Assembly (NCBI GenBank): GCA_947359465.1 | Contig: OX375881.1 | Span: 72,811,914-72,875,913 of the forward strand | Direction: 5' to 3' | DNA: 64,000 nt | From: Metellina segmentata | Taxonomy: Eukaryota > Arthropoda > Arachnida > Araneae > Tetragnathidae | Shown here: positions 47,752-59,364 of the stretch, piece by piece | How positions within the stretch are numbered: position 1 is the stretch's first letter | Layout: the number at the start of each line of letters is the position of its first letter | Notes under the pieces: generated by a model | What the model was told of the DNA's origin: nothing | Databases searched by the model: none | Seen by the model: the letters and a program-made list of their open reading frames with translations, nothing else | Position numbers and translations under genes: made by a program

Positions 47752-47880
47752 ATGATCAAAGACGTATAAAACTATGTCTAAACTAAAAAAGAAACCCGTA
47801 TGAAACTACGTAAATATGAAAGTAAACTATACGTCTTTGATCTGTGATTAAACATGTATAGTTTACTTTAGAAAGTTTCT
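47752..47880. repeat. Overlapping inverted repeats (three arms)
   Basis: GATCAAAGACGTATA (about 47754) is the reverse complement of TATACGTCTTTGATC (about 47828), and the adjoining AAAGTAAACTATAC (about 47820) is the reverse complement of GTATAGTTTACTTT (about 47859). The middle arm can therefore pair with either the left or the right arm: two mutually exclusive hairpins. Confidence 0.7.
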
Positions 47881-47920
47881 AGAGGAGGGAATATTTGATC
47901 GGGAAAGTCACACACACACA

Positions 47921-48421
47921 CAAAAATAGTGGCATCAACATTGGGGAATAATTTGTAAAGGGCTAGTTTGATCATAATTTCTTCACACCTTTGTTATGCA
48001 TGTCGTATTTAAACTATACAGTCATGGGCTTTGTTGTTCAAACTTAAAAGAAAACTGATTTGATGACGCATATCACATATTAGGAACAATGCACATGAAT
48101 TCCAATAGCAGACCATCTATGAGACGTGAACTGTATGGACGTTAAAGTCAGAATAATGAGAAAAAATAGTGGCATCAACATTGGGGAATAATTTGTAAAG
48201 GGCTAGTTTGATCATAATTTCTTCACACCTCTGTTATGCATGTCGTATTTAAACTATACAGTCATGGGCTTTGTTGTTCAAACTTAAAAGAAAACTGATT
48301 TGATGACACACACGCATATCACATATATCACATATCACATTCAGACCAACAATGCACATGAATTCCAACAGCAGACCATCTATGAGATGTGAACTGTATG
48401 GACGTTAAAGTCAGAATAATG
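47921..48421. repeat. Tandem duplication, two units of about 240 and 262 bp
   Basis: AAAAATAGTGGCATCAACAT recurs exactly 240 bp apart (47921 region and 48161 region). Both units continue through GGGCTAGTTTGATCATAATT, the CAGTCATGGGCTTTGTTGTT block and end with GTTAAAGTCAGAATAATGAG. The second unit carries extra CACA/ATCACAT repeats. A (CA)n run (47909-47921) sits at the left edge. Confidence 0.92.
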
Positions 48422-49195
48422 AGAAATATATATATGTGCGAAAAGGCAAACAAAAGATGTGAAAGATGTACGACTGCCAAACGTAGGGGTTGCTACACAT
48501 TCACTCTTCAGACGTGTCGTTAGGAATTCCTTCACATTCACTATTACAGACTCATTAGTAATGAGTCTGTGTTTGGGATTCTGATCGAGAAATGAATAGC
48601 GAAAATAAATGGAATGTATAGAATAGAACTGCTTCAAGATTTTGTTGCATACATAGAGTACAGACTAAATCATTCTGTACAATATTGAGTGTGAGATGAT
48701 ATGACGCCTAATAAGAAATATAAAATTTAACACTTTAAATGGAATAAACGGTACATTTACAAGTTTTAAAGGTTTTTAGTAGTATAGGGAACACAATGCA
48801 CGCCTTTCCTTAGTAATTAGATATAATTACTGGCGTGAATTTTCCACCGTTATCTGTTAAGGTGGTCGAATCAGAGATTTAAAAAACTGTAAGAAATTAG
48901 TTGTATGGGTTTTCACTAAAAGTAGGAGAGAACAGAAAGGGAGTTTCATAAAAATGTACCGTTCTGTGGTTAAACGTTTGTAACATTTCTGGAATTAAAA
49001 TTAATAGTTACGATAATTATTATAATTAGAAAAATTCTTTTTAGAATAAAGAGGCCATTTGTCCCTTTAAATTAAACATTTCGTCCCAACTGACGACATT
49101 TGTTGGTATGAAACTTTTAATTTTAATAAAAAGGAATTAAGATATTTTTACTATGAGCTATTTTAATTCTTAAGTTCTTTTTTGGTAAACTGAAT
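48422..49195. other. Spacer, nothing recognised
   Basis: AT-rich. The 48380-48637 minus frame has no recognised domain. Confidence 0.4.
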
Positions 49196-49644
49196 AAATG
49201 TATAGGTGACCCTCTTATGACATGGTCAAATGGTATCGTATTCTAAGTAAATCGTGCTATACGAAACATGGGGATCATACAATTTTGTATATTTGGTACC
49301 GTGTTATATGTAAACCGTGCTGTAGGATAGTTCGTGTTGGATAGAAAACGTGTTAAGCGAAACTTAAGAATTATATAAAAGTAGAAATTGCGTTCCGTGT
49401 AGTAAGGAAACTAAAACCGTGTTCATACGGAGTACTAAAAACATAGAAAAAGTTAACATATTTATTTGTATTTTAAATAAAGTTACATAAGGGATCATTA
49501 AATAATTCAATTCATATAAGTTTCAAAAACATTTTAACTAATTTAAAGAAATCGTGTTAATTAAAACTCAGAGATCATATATATTTGAAAATGCGTACCG
49601 TGTTATATGGAAACCAAAGGACTGTTTTATGTGTTATACAGAAA

Positions 49645-49690
49645 CCACATGAAAATATATTAAACCGTGTGGACGTGTATAGGGAACACA
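49645..49690 (+). mobile_element. RTE-like 3' segment leading into the ACAG array
   Basis: ATATATTAAACCGTGTGGAC followed by GTGTATAGGGAACACA matches, with one or two changes, the sequence at about 61347-61382 in the RTE-like end there, where it is followed by only a short (ACAG)n run. Confidence 0.6.
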
Positions 49691-49694
49691 TAAC

Positions 49695-51107
49695 AAACGG
49701 ACAGACAGACAGACAAGAACAGAACAGACAGACAGACACGATCAGAACAGACAGACCAGAACAGATAGACAGACAGAACAGATCGACAGACAGAACAGAC
49801 AGGATAGACAGGGCAGACAGGACCGACAGACAGAAGAGACAGACGGGATATACAGGACAGACAGGACGTGACAGACATACAAGCAGGACAGACAGAACAG
49901 AACAGACAGACAGACAGACAAGAACAGAACAGACAGACAAACAAGATCAGAACAGACAGACAAGATCAGAACAGACAGACCAGAACAGATAGACCAGAAC
50001 AGATAGACAGACAGAACAAATCGACAGACAGAACAGACAGGATAGACAGGGCAGACAGGACCGAAAGACAGAAGAGACAGGATAGACAGGGCAGACAGGG
50101 CCGACAGACAGAAGAGACAGACGGGATATACAAGACGGGATATACAGGACAGACAGGACGGGATATACAGGACAGAAAGGACGGGACAGACCGACAAGCA
50201 GGACAGATAGACAGACAAGAACAGAACAGACAGACAGACAAGATCAGAACAGACAGACAAGATCAGAACAGACAGACCAGAACAGATAGACAGACATAAC
50301 AGATAGACAGACAGAACAGACAGGATAGACAGGGCAGACAGGACCGACAGACAGAAGAGACAGACGGGATATACAAGACGGGATATACAGGACAGACAGG
50401 ACGGGATATACAGGACAGAAAGGACGGGACAGACAGACAAGCAGGACAGATAGACAGACAAGAACAGAACATACAGACAGACAAGATCAGAACAGACAGA
50501 CAAGATCAGAACAGACAGACCAGAACAGATAGACAGACAGAACAGATAGACAGACAGAACAGACAGGATAGACAGGGCAGACAGGACCGAAACACAGAAG
50601 AGACAGACGGGATATACAGGACAGACAGACAAGCAGGACAGACAGAACAGAACAGACAGACAGACAAGAACAGAACAGACAGACAAGATCAGAACAGACA
50701 GACAAGATCAGAACAGACAGACAAGATCAGAACAGATAGACCAGAACATATAGACAGACAGAACAGATCGACAGACAGAGCAGACAGCATAGACAGGGCA
50801 GACAGGACCGAAAGACAAAACAGACAGGATAGACAGGGCAGACAGGACCGAAAGACAGAAGAGACAGACGGGATATACAGGACAGACAGGACGGGACAGA
50901 CAGACAGAACAGAACAGACAGACAAGAACAGAACAGACCGACAGACAAGATCAGAACAGACAGACCAGAACAGATCGACAGACAGAACAGATCGACAGAC
51001 AGAACAGACAGGATAGACAGGGCAGACAGGACCGACAGACAAAAGAGACAGACGGGATATACAGGACAGACAGGACGGGACAGACAGGCAAGCACAAGCC
51101 AGACAGG
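49695..51107. repeat. ACAG-type satellite with higher-order structure
   Basis: About 1.4 kb built from GACAGACAG, GAACAGACAG, GATCAGAACAGACAGAC, GGATAGACAGGGCAGACAGG and GGGATATACAGGACAG blocks. Marker phrases such as AGGATAGACAGGGCAGACAG recur near 49800, 50040, 50321, 50564, 50826 and 51009, i.e. a higher-order unit of roughly 240 bp with shorter variants. Because stops are rare in this composition, very long frames (up to 314 codons, minus strand, rich in Cys, Leu, Ser, Val) appear in several frames; I do not regard them as genes. Confidence 0.93.
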
Positions 51108-51374
51108 TGAAAAAAAATCTCTAATGTCTCTATTTAACCGTCCAATTAACCAACAATAGGAAAAATTAAACCGTGTTAAACAGAAACTATTATCGTGTTA
51201 TACGAGGGTCGTCGGAATTTTAATACCGTGTTGTAGGGAATCCGTGTTATAAGAAGGTCACCTGTATTTAAATTAATAAATTACATTAATTACTAAATTA
51301 CTATCGTATGCAACATGAATTAGTTGATCAAACTACCAAATAATTCTTTTATCAATTATTTCAAGAACTTTGTT

Positions 51375-51830
51375 GTTGTTTGTTGTTGTTTCTTATGCCT
51401 ACACTGGCAGACCAGAGGAGTGCCAGGCCCGTCGAAGACGGCAAGAGGCGAGTGGGGTGCGCCTTCCATGTTATTGAGCCCCATTGGGAGGAAGTCCGAC
51501 TTTGCTCGACATACATGACATATCCGTTTTACAGGAAGGTCCCTTTCATACATCCATTCACTCACACATATCGTAATTTAGATTCCAATCAGAGGCCGAT
51601 AACCCCCTGATCAGGTACCCCCAGAGGTATTTATTTGGTATGGGAACATGGGGGACTTTGTGACCACGACCTATTTAACGTGCCTCAGCCACCATTAGTG
51701 AACACGACGGTCTTTAGCCAGGTCGAAGCGCCGATCTCGAAATCATCAGAATTGTAGGCTCCGCCGAGGACAGAACCCACAACCCTTCTGATGCGAGCCC
51801 GACGCTCTACTGACTGAGCTACCGCGGCTC
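51375..51830 (-). mobile_element. tRNA-derived SINE, copy 2, with target-site duplication
   Basis: Minus strand, 456 bp, nearly identical to copy 1 at 24.9-25.4 kb: head with A-box TAGCTCAGT(C/T)AGTAGAGC and B-box-like GGGTTCTGTCC, same body and a (CAA)n tail, here seen as two GTTGTTGTT runs. TCAAGAACTTTGTT occurs on both sides (51361-51374 and 51831-51844). The frames at 51324-51876 on both strands are by-products of SINE sequence. Confidence 0.93.
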
Positions 51831-51844
51831 TCAAGAACTTTGTT

Positions 51845-54800
51845 ATTTTGCTGATGTTTATTTTTTCACTGGGCACATGAATGATAAAAGTACTCCTAAT
51901 TGAATCACTTAAGGTTTAATAGATAAAATATGAATACATCAGCAAGCATGTCTCACGAAAATTCACAGAGATTAGCGTATTGATGCACTTATGAAAACTT
52001 ACACTCTAGGTTTAGAAAAGCTTCAATTCATTTTTTGAAAATGATATAAAAATATCGTGCCATCGTGGTCTATCAAAATGAACAATAACGGAGGGTAACG
52101 TATTTCTACTCCCTACTCTCATTTCTGGGGGATAATTCTGAACATGCAAAGCTTCAGTCCAGTATTAATAGTAAGTCATTTCGAGAACGGATAGAACTGT
52201 ATGCAACCAAGACAGGTCACTGTTCGTATTTACATGTCTGAAAACTAGACAAGTTGAAGTGTTAGACAGCCCAGAGCGATGTGTGCGATGTGTGGAACTG
52301 AATATAGTGTTTTTTTAGTTAAAGTTCGCAAGTAGGTGATACCTATATCTCTTTGGAGGTCGTGATTTTTCAGAGGGCGAAGTAATGAAATTTTAACTCT
52401 CCTTGGTTACATAGAAGATTTTAACCTCATCTTAAATGATAACTACCTCCTTGTGAAAATGAAAAATGTTTTGGAATCTTTCTGCATTCAGGGAACAAAA
52501 CAAACTGATTCTAAAACTTTCCAAAGCATTTTCTTCTTCTCAAGGATGCATTTACCTCCTTCGTAACTTAGATTCTAATGTATTCCAAACAATTCTAGTG
52601 TGTTTATTACCAACGTTAGACATTGAAATAGAAAATATTGAGTAAAATAATGCTCAATATTTTATTGAAGTAGTTTCCTAGTTGTCGTGATATACAATAC
52701 CGGAGTAAACGTGATATAAAGTGCATGCTAATGCCAAAATATCTGTCGGTTTTCTAAGTTCTTTAATTAATAAATCGTTTCATTGTGTTTATAAAAGTGT
52801 ACAGAATTGTACAAAGGAAAAGAACAGAAAATTGTCTTTATTCTGACAGCTTATTATATTGAAAACTTGGAATAAATACTGTTTCAGGATGTAAAATTTT
52901 TCTCTGATTATTCTTTACAGTCACTAACAAGATAGTACACATACACAAAGAAGTATTAAAACTTTATTGAAGCTGTGTGAGGCGAAAGTCAAAAATCTAT
53001 TGAATATTTATCCTGTGATTTTCTTGTTCGCATACCGTCTAAAGCTTTTTGCAGAGAGTTCCGATTCTGACCTTTCTGGGTTGACATTTGTAGACCTTGC
53101 TTGGAATAAAGATTATAAATAATTCACTGAAAATGTGCGAAGAGAAATAAACCAGATGTCCGGGAGTTATACAATATGCAAAGACCAGTCTGTCATAAAA
53201 CGACTGAAAAATCTCTATGCAAGATCACGAAACATTTTAAAAGATCATAGCATCGCAAATAGTGCTTTGACCTTTTCAATGGTGCTCGCTCTGGTGAAAG
53301 GAAAAATATTCAAATCTATGATTTTAGACCACTGAGGACGAACACAAAACACCCTTTCCCCCATCCTTACGTGAAAAAATATTTTGGCTTAGGTGTTTTG
53401 AAAAGAAAATGCCGGTTTTATTTATTCATTTTATACTGCTAACGTCACGGATATATTTAACCTTTCTGCTTTACATTACATTGAGGTTTTATCAATACTT
53501 TGAAAGCATTGCGCGTATTTTTATCATCTCTTTTTTCAGCCTGAGAAGGTAAACCCAGAAAAATAAATCGAAAATGTTCTTGTAAGAATCGATACTTTAT
53601 TTTGCGCTGTGGGGTATATTTTGTTTTACTTTTGTGATATAGTACGATTTTTTAAGACACGGGTAGCACAACTACGGCACATTTGTCCAAAAAGGCCTTT
53701 TAGAAGGAATTTTATCTCACGCCAAAAAGTCAAGTTGTTAAAAATAAATTTTGCTTGAATTAAACACCTATTTCCGATACCTATATAAAGCATCAGAGGT
53801 GCCCCATCAGGGAGACAGCCGGTACTGGGATCCTAGATTTAAAGGGCCACGAGAAATGATAAAAGTTTTTGTACTGTAATGGGCAACCTATTTTATAGAT
53901 TTGAAAAGCTAAAAAAATTCCATAGTGTTCATAATTGAAATTGCATTTACAATTGTTCGGTTCAATATCGCTCTTTGTACAACTTTCTTGAAAATTATAT
54001 TTTATGGAATAATGATCTATATGTAGTATTAATATTGATCAATATAGTTAATTTCCAAAGGAATTACTACATGACTACATGGTGTTGTAAGTCAGCATAT
54101 AAAATCTTGAAAACACGCGTTCGGGTCAATGTGGACATCAATCTGTGGAACACCCGCTTCCCACAACTGCTGGACTTGGATTTGTTTACGAGGAATGTTA
54201 CACAGAATAGCTACGCATCGCTCTTGTTCTTTGATCCTATAATTATTTTTTACGTTAACATATGTTTCACAATCATGAAAGGAAGGTGAAAAGGTGATAT
54301 TTCCTCAACGTGACATCCATTGCCTTAATACGCCTTACAAAGTTTACAGAATGGTGAAATGGGAGAGGCTTTTAGGAACTTAGCCTTGAAACATCAGGGA
54401 CATAATTACGTGTTTTACGTGTTTAATTACGTGTTACGAAATCTGCAACGCAGATCGTTATTTGAGCAAACGCTTTAATGGTACTAAAAAAAGAAAAAAA
54501 TCTGTTCTTTTCTTTTCATGTTATACAATAACTACTGGGGTACTATTTTTATTGTGAGATACTGAAAAATGGTTTGATTAAGTTTAAACACATTTTCTGT
54601 AAAAAATTATTGGAATTTATTTTTTTATCGAAAAGAGAAATTGTCTGGGAATCCTTCAAATATAGAAGGTATCCAATAGAATGAGGGATAAATTGGAAAT
54701 ATTTATTTGCAGTTTGCATGAATAAACTGTGCTTCAATGATGTTACTATATAACTATTTGTAATATCAGCAAGTGCTAAAACTTCTTCAGAAAATTTCCT

Positions 54801-55500
54801 TTATATATATATAATAGAAAGATTGAAATATTGTAATAGAGAAGAGCAACACAAACAACATTGTAATTTTCAATGGCTCAACTAATGAGTTTTAGCATGG
54901 TGAGCTTACCTTTCCATTCAATGTTTTACCTCTGGCGTTTTTTCTCTTTACCTACCAAAATATTAATTTAAAATATTTTTTAATGAAAATAACTTTTACT
55001 AGAAAGCATTATATTTGTTCTGACAACACAGACAGCAATTTTGTTATTTTTTGCGCTTGAGTAAACCATCGGAGAATATATTTATAAATATTGAACAACC
55101 TATCTCAGTATTCGTTAAGGATATTTTAAAATTAAAAAGTATCTCATTTTCTCTTAAAGTCACCCAGGTACTTTTAATTATCGTCTTCCAATTCTTGTAT
55201 TCGGTATCAACTATTTTTGACGCTGCATTTTAGTTAGAGAAATATATTGGCAGTAAGGTAAGACTTAAGAAACTACTCACAATACTCTTTGGAGAGGAAT
55301 GACTAAATTCTTTTTGGAAAGTATAAAATATAGAGAAAATCATCAAACATGAAAATAATGCCCTTTTTTAAATACTTATATGCCTGTTTTTTTAGCTAAT
55401 TTCGATACTGGTACTGTTAATTTGAACTGTTAGTACTGTTAATGTTGTTCTGTCGGTACAGGACTGATCCGTTTGCTTACGAGTTTTTGACGATTCTATT
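51845..55500. other. Long AT-rich stretch, no gene recognised
   Basis: About 3.7 kb. Frames at 53135-53335 (66 codons) and 53975-54289 (104 codons) have no recognised domain; I cannot argue for exons. Confidence 0.45.
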
Positions 55501-55527
55501 CTAAAAAGAATATGATAGTTTTACGGA

Positions 55528-55555
55528 ACTCATCTCTCTCTCTTTCTCTCTCTCA
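55528..55555. repeat. (TC)n microsatellite
   Basis: A short imperfect run of CT/TC units (TCTCTCTCTCTTTCTCTCTCTC). Confidence 0.8.
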
Positions 55556-56823
55556 GCCCTTCACTCCAAACACAGAACTTTCTACTACACTTCAAGGAGG
55601 GTACAGGATTGTTTCTTGAAAATGAAGTTGAACTGGCATCCTCAGATTTCATATCTTAATCTGATACCTCTGGGATGCTCTAAAGAGATGTAAAAGAAAT
55701 TGTACACGATCACAATTTTCACATTTAGCAGCAGCTTTACATTACGAATAGCAAATGTTATAAAATAACAAACGAAAGATGCAAAGACCAAATATTAGCA
55801 CTCTACTAGAGCTGCTTCTATAAAGACTTAATTGTTTCTAAAGTGTATAAATATTTGTCTTATTATTTGTAAGTTGTCTACATAGATTTTTATGAATGAT
55901 TAACTGTTTAGAATTTTTGCAGCGAAACAGTTTGACCTATTGTATTATGAAAAGTACACACGACTTTAAAAACTCGGATAATACTGAGATCCTACCACGG
56001 AAATTTATATTGTTCCTATTAAGCTACACGAACATATAGGTCGTATTACTTAAGAACCATATTAAACTTTTTGCAGTTATTTATCAAAATGAATAATCAG
56101 AATTACACCATTTCAAATGAAAATTACGGTTAGAAATGCATACATTAAAAAATGTAAATAAGTAAAATCATTAATAGGTTTAATTAGCTCTCGTAATATT
56201 AAAAAACGACTATAAACAAAACAAATCGAAGTTTAAAATGTAAGGGACATTATTTATCCCTACATAATTAACTCATGCAGTTTTAATCTAAAAAGAACGT
56301 TTAAAAACGCCTTTTTAGTTTAAGCCTTAGCCTTTGACAAATAACTTCCACCAGGAAAGATCACCATCACAGTTTTCCAAAAGTTGGGTTTACGATATCC
56401 TAGATATTAAGTTTCAAACAAAGGATTTTGCCCTTTACTCATTCTACACAATAAACTCATAATTGTTGTTTTTCGTTCACATATTTAACAAGCGTCTCTA
56501 AAAACATAAAAGCACGATTCAGACAAGCTTTAAACTTTCTAATAACAAAAGAATACTTTAAAAGACGTATTGGGTGCCAGCCTTCTTTTACTATGATAGA
56601 TTACTTAATAAAATTTCAGGGAACTATGTGCTTGCTAATAAAAATGTCTTATTTCCAAGTTATTTTATAATTTTCAATAATGTTTCATCCTTATGAGTTT
56701 TTTAGGAGCTTGAATTGTTTTCTTGAGATATATGCTTTGATATTTGTTGATAGGTTTAATTTGGTCTCGCATTATATATTTGCATACATTAATACACACT
56801 TTAAGGTTATTCGAGTCGTGCAT
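55556..56823. other. AT-rich stretch, nothing recognised
   Basis: No open frame of note or repeat end seen. Confidence 0.45.
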
Positions 56824-57092
56824 ATCGCGCCCCGGCGAGAAAAGTGACGCAACTCAAAATTGCAGAATTTGAGAAACATCAACTTAAAGGATATTATAAA
56901 ACTCATATCGTAATAGTATATAATAGTATAAGCTTCTTTTAATTTTAGGCAAGTGTTTATGTCTTTAAATAATATTACATTCCATAGAATAGTAATATAA
57001 CCCGCTGGGGCACCTCATACATATTTTTCAATGACATAGCATCAAAATTTTTATTTTTTGAGTTGACTCACTTTTATTGCCGGGGTGCGATG
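56824..57092 (-). mobile_element. MITE, third copy, inverted
   Basis: The ends are inverted: left ATCGCGCCCCGGCGAGAAAA then GTGACGCAACTC, and the reverse complement of the right end ATCGCACCCCGGCAATAAAA then GTGAGTCAACTC. The interior (AAATTGCAGAATTTGAGAAA, then CATCAACTTAAAGGAT) is the reverse complement of the MITE units at 42.7 and 43.1 kb. At 269 bp this copy has better preserved ends (CCCCGG) than the other two. The superfamily is undetermined because the target duplication is not clear. Confidence 0.8.
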
Positions 57093-57695
57093 TGTTTAGG
57101 AACAAACGAAGTGGATATAAACAAATATCGTAAATCAGCGAAGAATAATTTTAAAATATTTGTGCTTATACATTTGAAGGATTTATTACCATACAAGTAG
57201 AATTTGCCGGACTTGCTGGAGTTGAAAATTCATTGTAAGTTGAAAATGATTTACTCTTTCATAGCAAAATATATAGCTATAGCTTGGAAAATTTTCAAAA
57301 ATTTAATTTTCAACATTTTTAGAATTTTTACTGTTTATTTCTAAAGCAATATGCATATATGCATATATTTTATAGTATATTCATTCAAATAATCAATCGC
57401 ACTTACAATCTTAAATTCCATCAGCATATTCTAAGAGATGGATTACAAATTTATTTGATGTAATACTTATAGCACCATCAAGACTAAACATATTAGGGTT
57501 TCAATATTGAAGTTGTGGCATGTAAGACGAAAATTTTTGGCTTAACATTAATCGCCTTTGATACAGCACAAATCTGTTTACCACGTTTGGAAATAGAAAA
57601 GCAATTTTCAATATACTTTTGACAGGAAATGAGAATAGTATTAATTTAAAGGCAAGTTTACCATCCTTTTTGTTACTACAGAAAAGACGCAGGGA
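57093..57695. other. Spacer, nothing recognised
   Basis: AT-rich. The minus-strand frame 57501-57803 runs across the left end of the next element and shows no domain. Confidence 0.4.
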
Positions 57696-58372
57696 GGGGA
57701 AGGTGTTGTACCTTGAGACAGCTGTACCTTGAAACAGATTATATTGTGCTGCCTTGTTTTGAGTAAGTAGCAAAATAACACATTGTAGTTTACCATTTGC
57801 CACCAGAGAACCTTCTCACAAAGATTGGCCCTCCACAGCTGTTTGTTGTGTTTGCTAAACAACTAATTGAAATACGTCCTCTAGTAAGCAAAAATTTTGG
57901 ATTTTTTAGTTTTGATTCTCTTTCATTTTCACTGATTATAATTACATTTTTTTAGATTTGGTCATGTTAGTTAAAAATCTGTTTACTCAACGATGATATG
58001 ATTTAAATGTAAACATAACCTGATACTACTTTCTAGACTGTTTTATTTGTTAAGGCAACCAGTTGTACTTAGGAATAAAATAAATACTGCACCTTGGGAC
58101 ATCCCTAGGTACAATAATTTATTTTGTCCTTTGATTCAACAGTCTGGGTTTACAAATACAATAATACCCTGAAGTTACGTGATAGGTGGGACCGACAGAA
58201 AATCGCGTAATTCGAATTCGCATAAGTCTTGGCATATAAATTTTATTTAATTGAGGCCAAGGACTGACAAAAAGCATTAGTTTAGAAGAAAAATATTTAA
58301 TACAATTTCTGTTCATTTTATACATATTAAAGAACTAAACATTAAAAAAAATTAATGTGCAACGTAAAAAAG

Positions 58373-58813
58373 TTATTTCGATGTCGATGGCTTCATAAAA
58401 TCTAACAAATTCATCTGACGACACAAAGCATTCTTTTTTTCACGCGGAATTTCTTTGTAGCAAGCTAATATTTTTTTTATTTCTTGCTTTGTATCTATAA
58501 CAAGCTCTTCGTTGGAGTCTATGTTTTCTAAAATTTTTAAGCCCCTTTCATCTGTTCGGGTCCAGATGGTCTTCGACAGCCGTTCCATTGCTTTTGAGTT
58601 CAGGTGATTTTTAACTGATTCCCTGAAAATCTGATGACACAGAGAGATCTGCTGGACAGCTTGAGCTGAGCAGAGGTTTTTGTTTTGTGGTGCTCGTTTA
58701 TGGGCCCACGGCCGTTGAATTTTTACCTGTTTTGCAGCGCCCAAGACACAGGGATGCAAATCTATATTGTAATGTAGTCTGTATATAAAAGTTTTTTTTT
58801 TTAATAAATGCAT
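58373..58813 (-). CDS. Unknown 146-residue ORF inside the inverted-repeat element
   Basis: The longest non-repetitive open frame in the right half of the window, with balanced composition: an acidic/basic C-terminal region (ENIDSNEELVIDTKQEIKKI, then LACYKEIPREKKNALCRQMN) ending LLDFMKPSTSK, and a basic middle (RPWAHKRAPQNKNL). It is not obviously low-complexity and has the look of a real protein C-terminus. I do not recognise the family. A TATACAG sequence just upstream on the minus strand (58790 region, after a T-rich tract) could be a splice acceptor, so this could be the last exon of a transposase or of a captured gene. The start given is only the first possible codon; upstream exons were not found. 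Confidence 0.4.
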   Translation of the reverse strand: MHLLKKKTFIYRLHYNIDLHPCVLGAAKQVKIQRPWAHKRAPQNKNLCSAQAVQQISLCHQIFRESVKNHLNSKAMERLSKTIWTRTDERGLKILENIDSNEELVIDTKQEIKKILACYKEIPREKKNALCRQMNLLDFMKPSTSK

Positions 58814-59031
58814 GTTATTTGTAAATTAGGCTGTTTTATTGTACTGACAGGCATATCACTCGGTCCATTGCGTTATAGCGTATCACAGCAGGAGAAACTC
58901 TAAAATAGAGGTCGCCAGTGTTGCCAAGAGATAAAATGTCTAAATTGTGTGTAGTTTTTTTTATAAATAGGAAATTTAGTATGTGTGGAATTGATATATT
59001 TTGTTGTCTACTTCAAACAGTCTAAAAACAA

Positions 59032-59160
59032 CATGTATTCCAAGGTACAACATGCATCCCAAGGAACAAGAACATGATTCCCAAGGTACAACAACATGAA
59101 CTCCAAGGTAAAACAACATGTATTCCAAGGTACAACAACATGTATCCCAATGTACAATAC
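59032..59160. repeat. About 22-25 bp tandem repeat (subterminal)
   Basis: Units of the type AACATGTATTCCAAGGTACA with variants ATGCATCCCAAGGAACAAG and ATGAACTCCAAGGTAAAAC, about six in a row. They lie just inside the right end of the inverted-repeat element and share its terminal CCAAGGT core. Confidence 0.85.
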
Positions 59161-59364
59161 CACGTTGAACCTAGGGACATTTGCATAGATTTACAAAGCA
59201 ATTTATAAAAAAGTTAGTGTTCGAGGTACAAATAATTATAAAATGGCAAATTCTTCCAAAAGTAATGAATGTAAATAGTTGATGGAAAAACAAACTGCAG
59301 CTACGTTATAGCCTCAGGAAAAATATTGGTTTAAAACTCTCCCAAGGTTCAACACCTTCCCCTA

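Larger units (their letters stand above)
49196..51275. mobile_element. Inverted-repeat element with subterminal CGTGTTATA repeats, hosting the ACAG array
   Basis: The left end ATAGGTGACCCTCTTATGAC (about 49202) is the inverted partner of the right end, whose reverse complement reads ACAGGTGACCTTCTTATAAC. Inside, short variants of CCGTGTTATA(C/T)G(G/T)AAAC recur at least eight times in direct orientation near both ends (for example about 49310, 49345, 49555, 49602, 51175, 51195, 51226, 51245). This layout, terminal inverted repeats plus clustered subterminal repeats, is that of a DNA transposon whose transposase binds the repeats. No transposase frame remains. The centre is occupied by the RTE-like segment and the ACAG satellite. 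Confidence 0.6.
57696..59362 (-). mobile_element. Unrecognised DNA transposon with subterminal repeats
   Basis: Left end GGGGAAGGTGTTGTACCTTG and right end (reverse complement) GGGGAAGGTGTTGAACCTTG are inverted repeats. Just inside the left end CTGTACCTTGAAACA repeats the motif, and 59032-59160 carries about six units of AACATGTATTCCAAGGTACA, whose reverse complement has the same GTACCTTG core. Subterminal clusters of a short motif matching the terminus suggest transposase-binding sites. The minus-strand ORF at 58373-58813 lies between. The right end abuts a Helitron-like element, and I see no clear target duplication. Confidence 0.6.

Noticed and set aside
49575..51095. Very long open frames in several frames on both strands (up to 314 codons), Cys/Leu/Ser/Val-rich or Thr/Asp/Arg-rich
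   Set aside because: They lie wholly in the ACAG satellite, where the repeated motif contains no stop in most frames; simultaneous opening in many frames and pure repeat composition argue against a protein.
51324..51876. Several 63-76 codon frames
   Set aside because: They are translations of SINE copy 2 on both strands and recur in SINE copy 1 (24809-25151) in the same way.
53135..54289. Open frames of 66 and 104 codons as possible genes
   Set aside because: No recognised motif or promoter/splice evidence; both lie in a long AT-rich stretch where such frames are expected by chance.
59032..59160. CRISPR-like array of about 22-bp repeats
   Set aside because: Repeats are directly adjacent with no unique spacers, and the genome is eukaryotic; these are subterminal transposon repeats.
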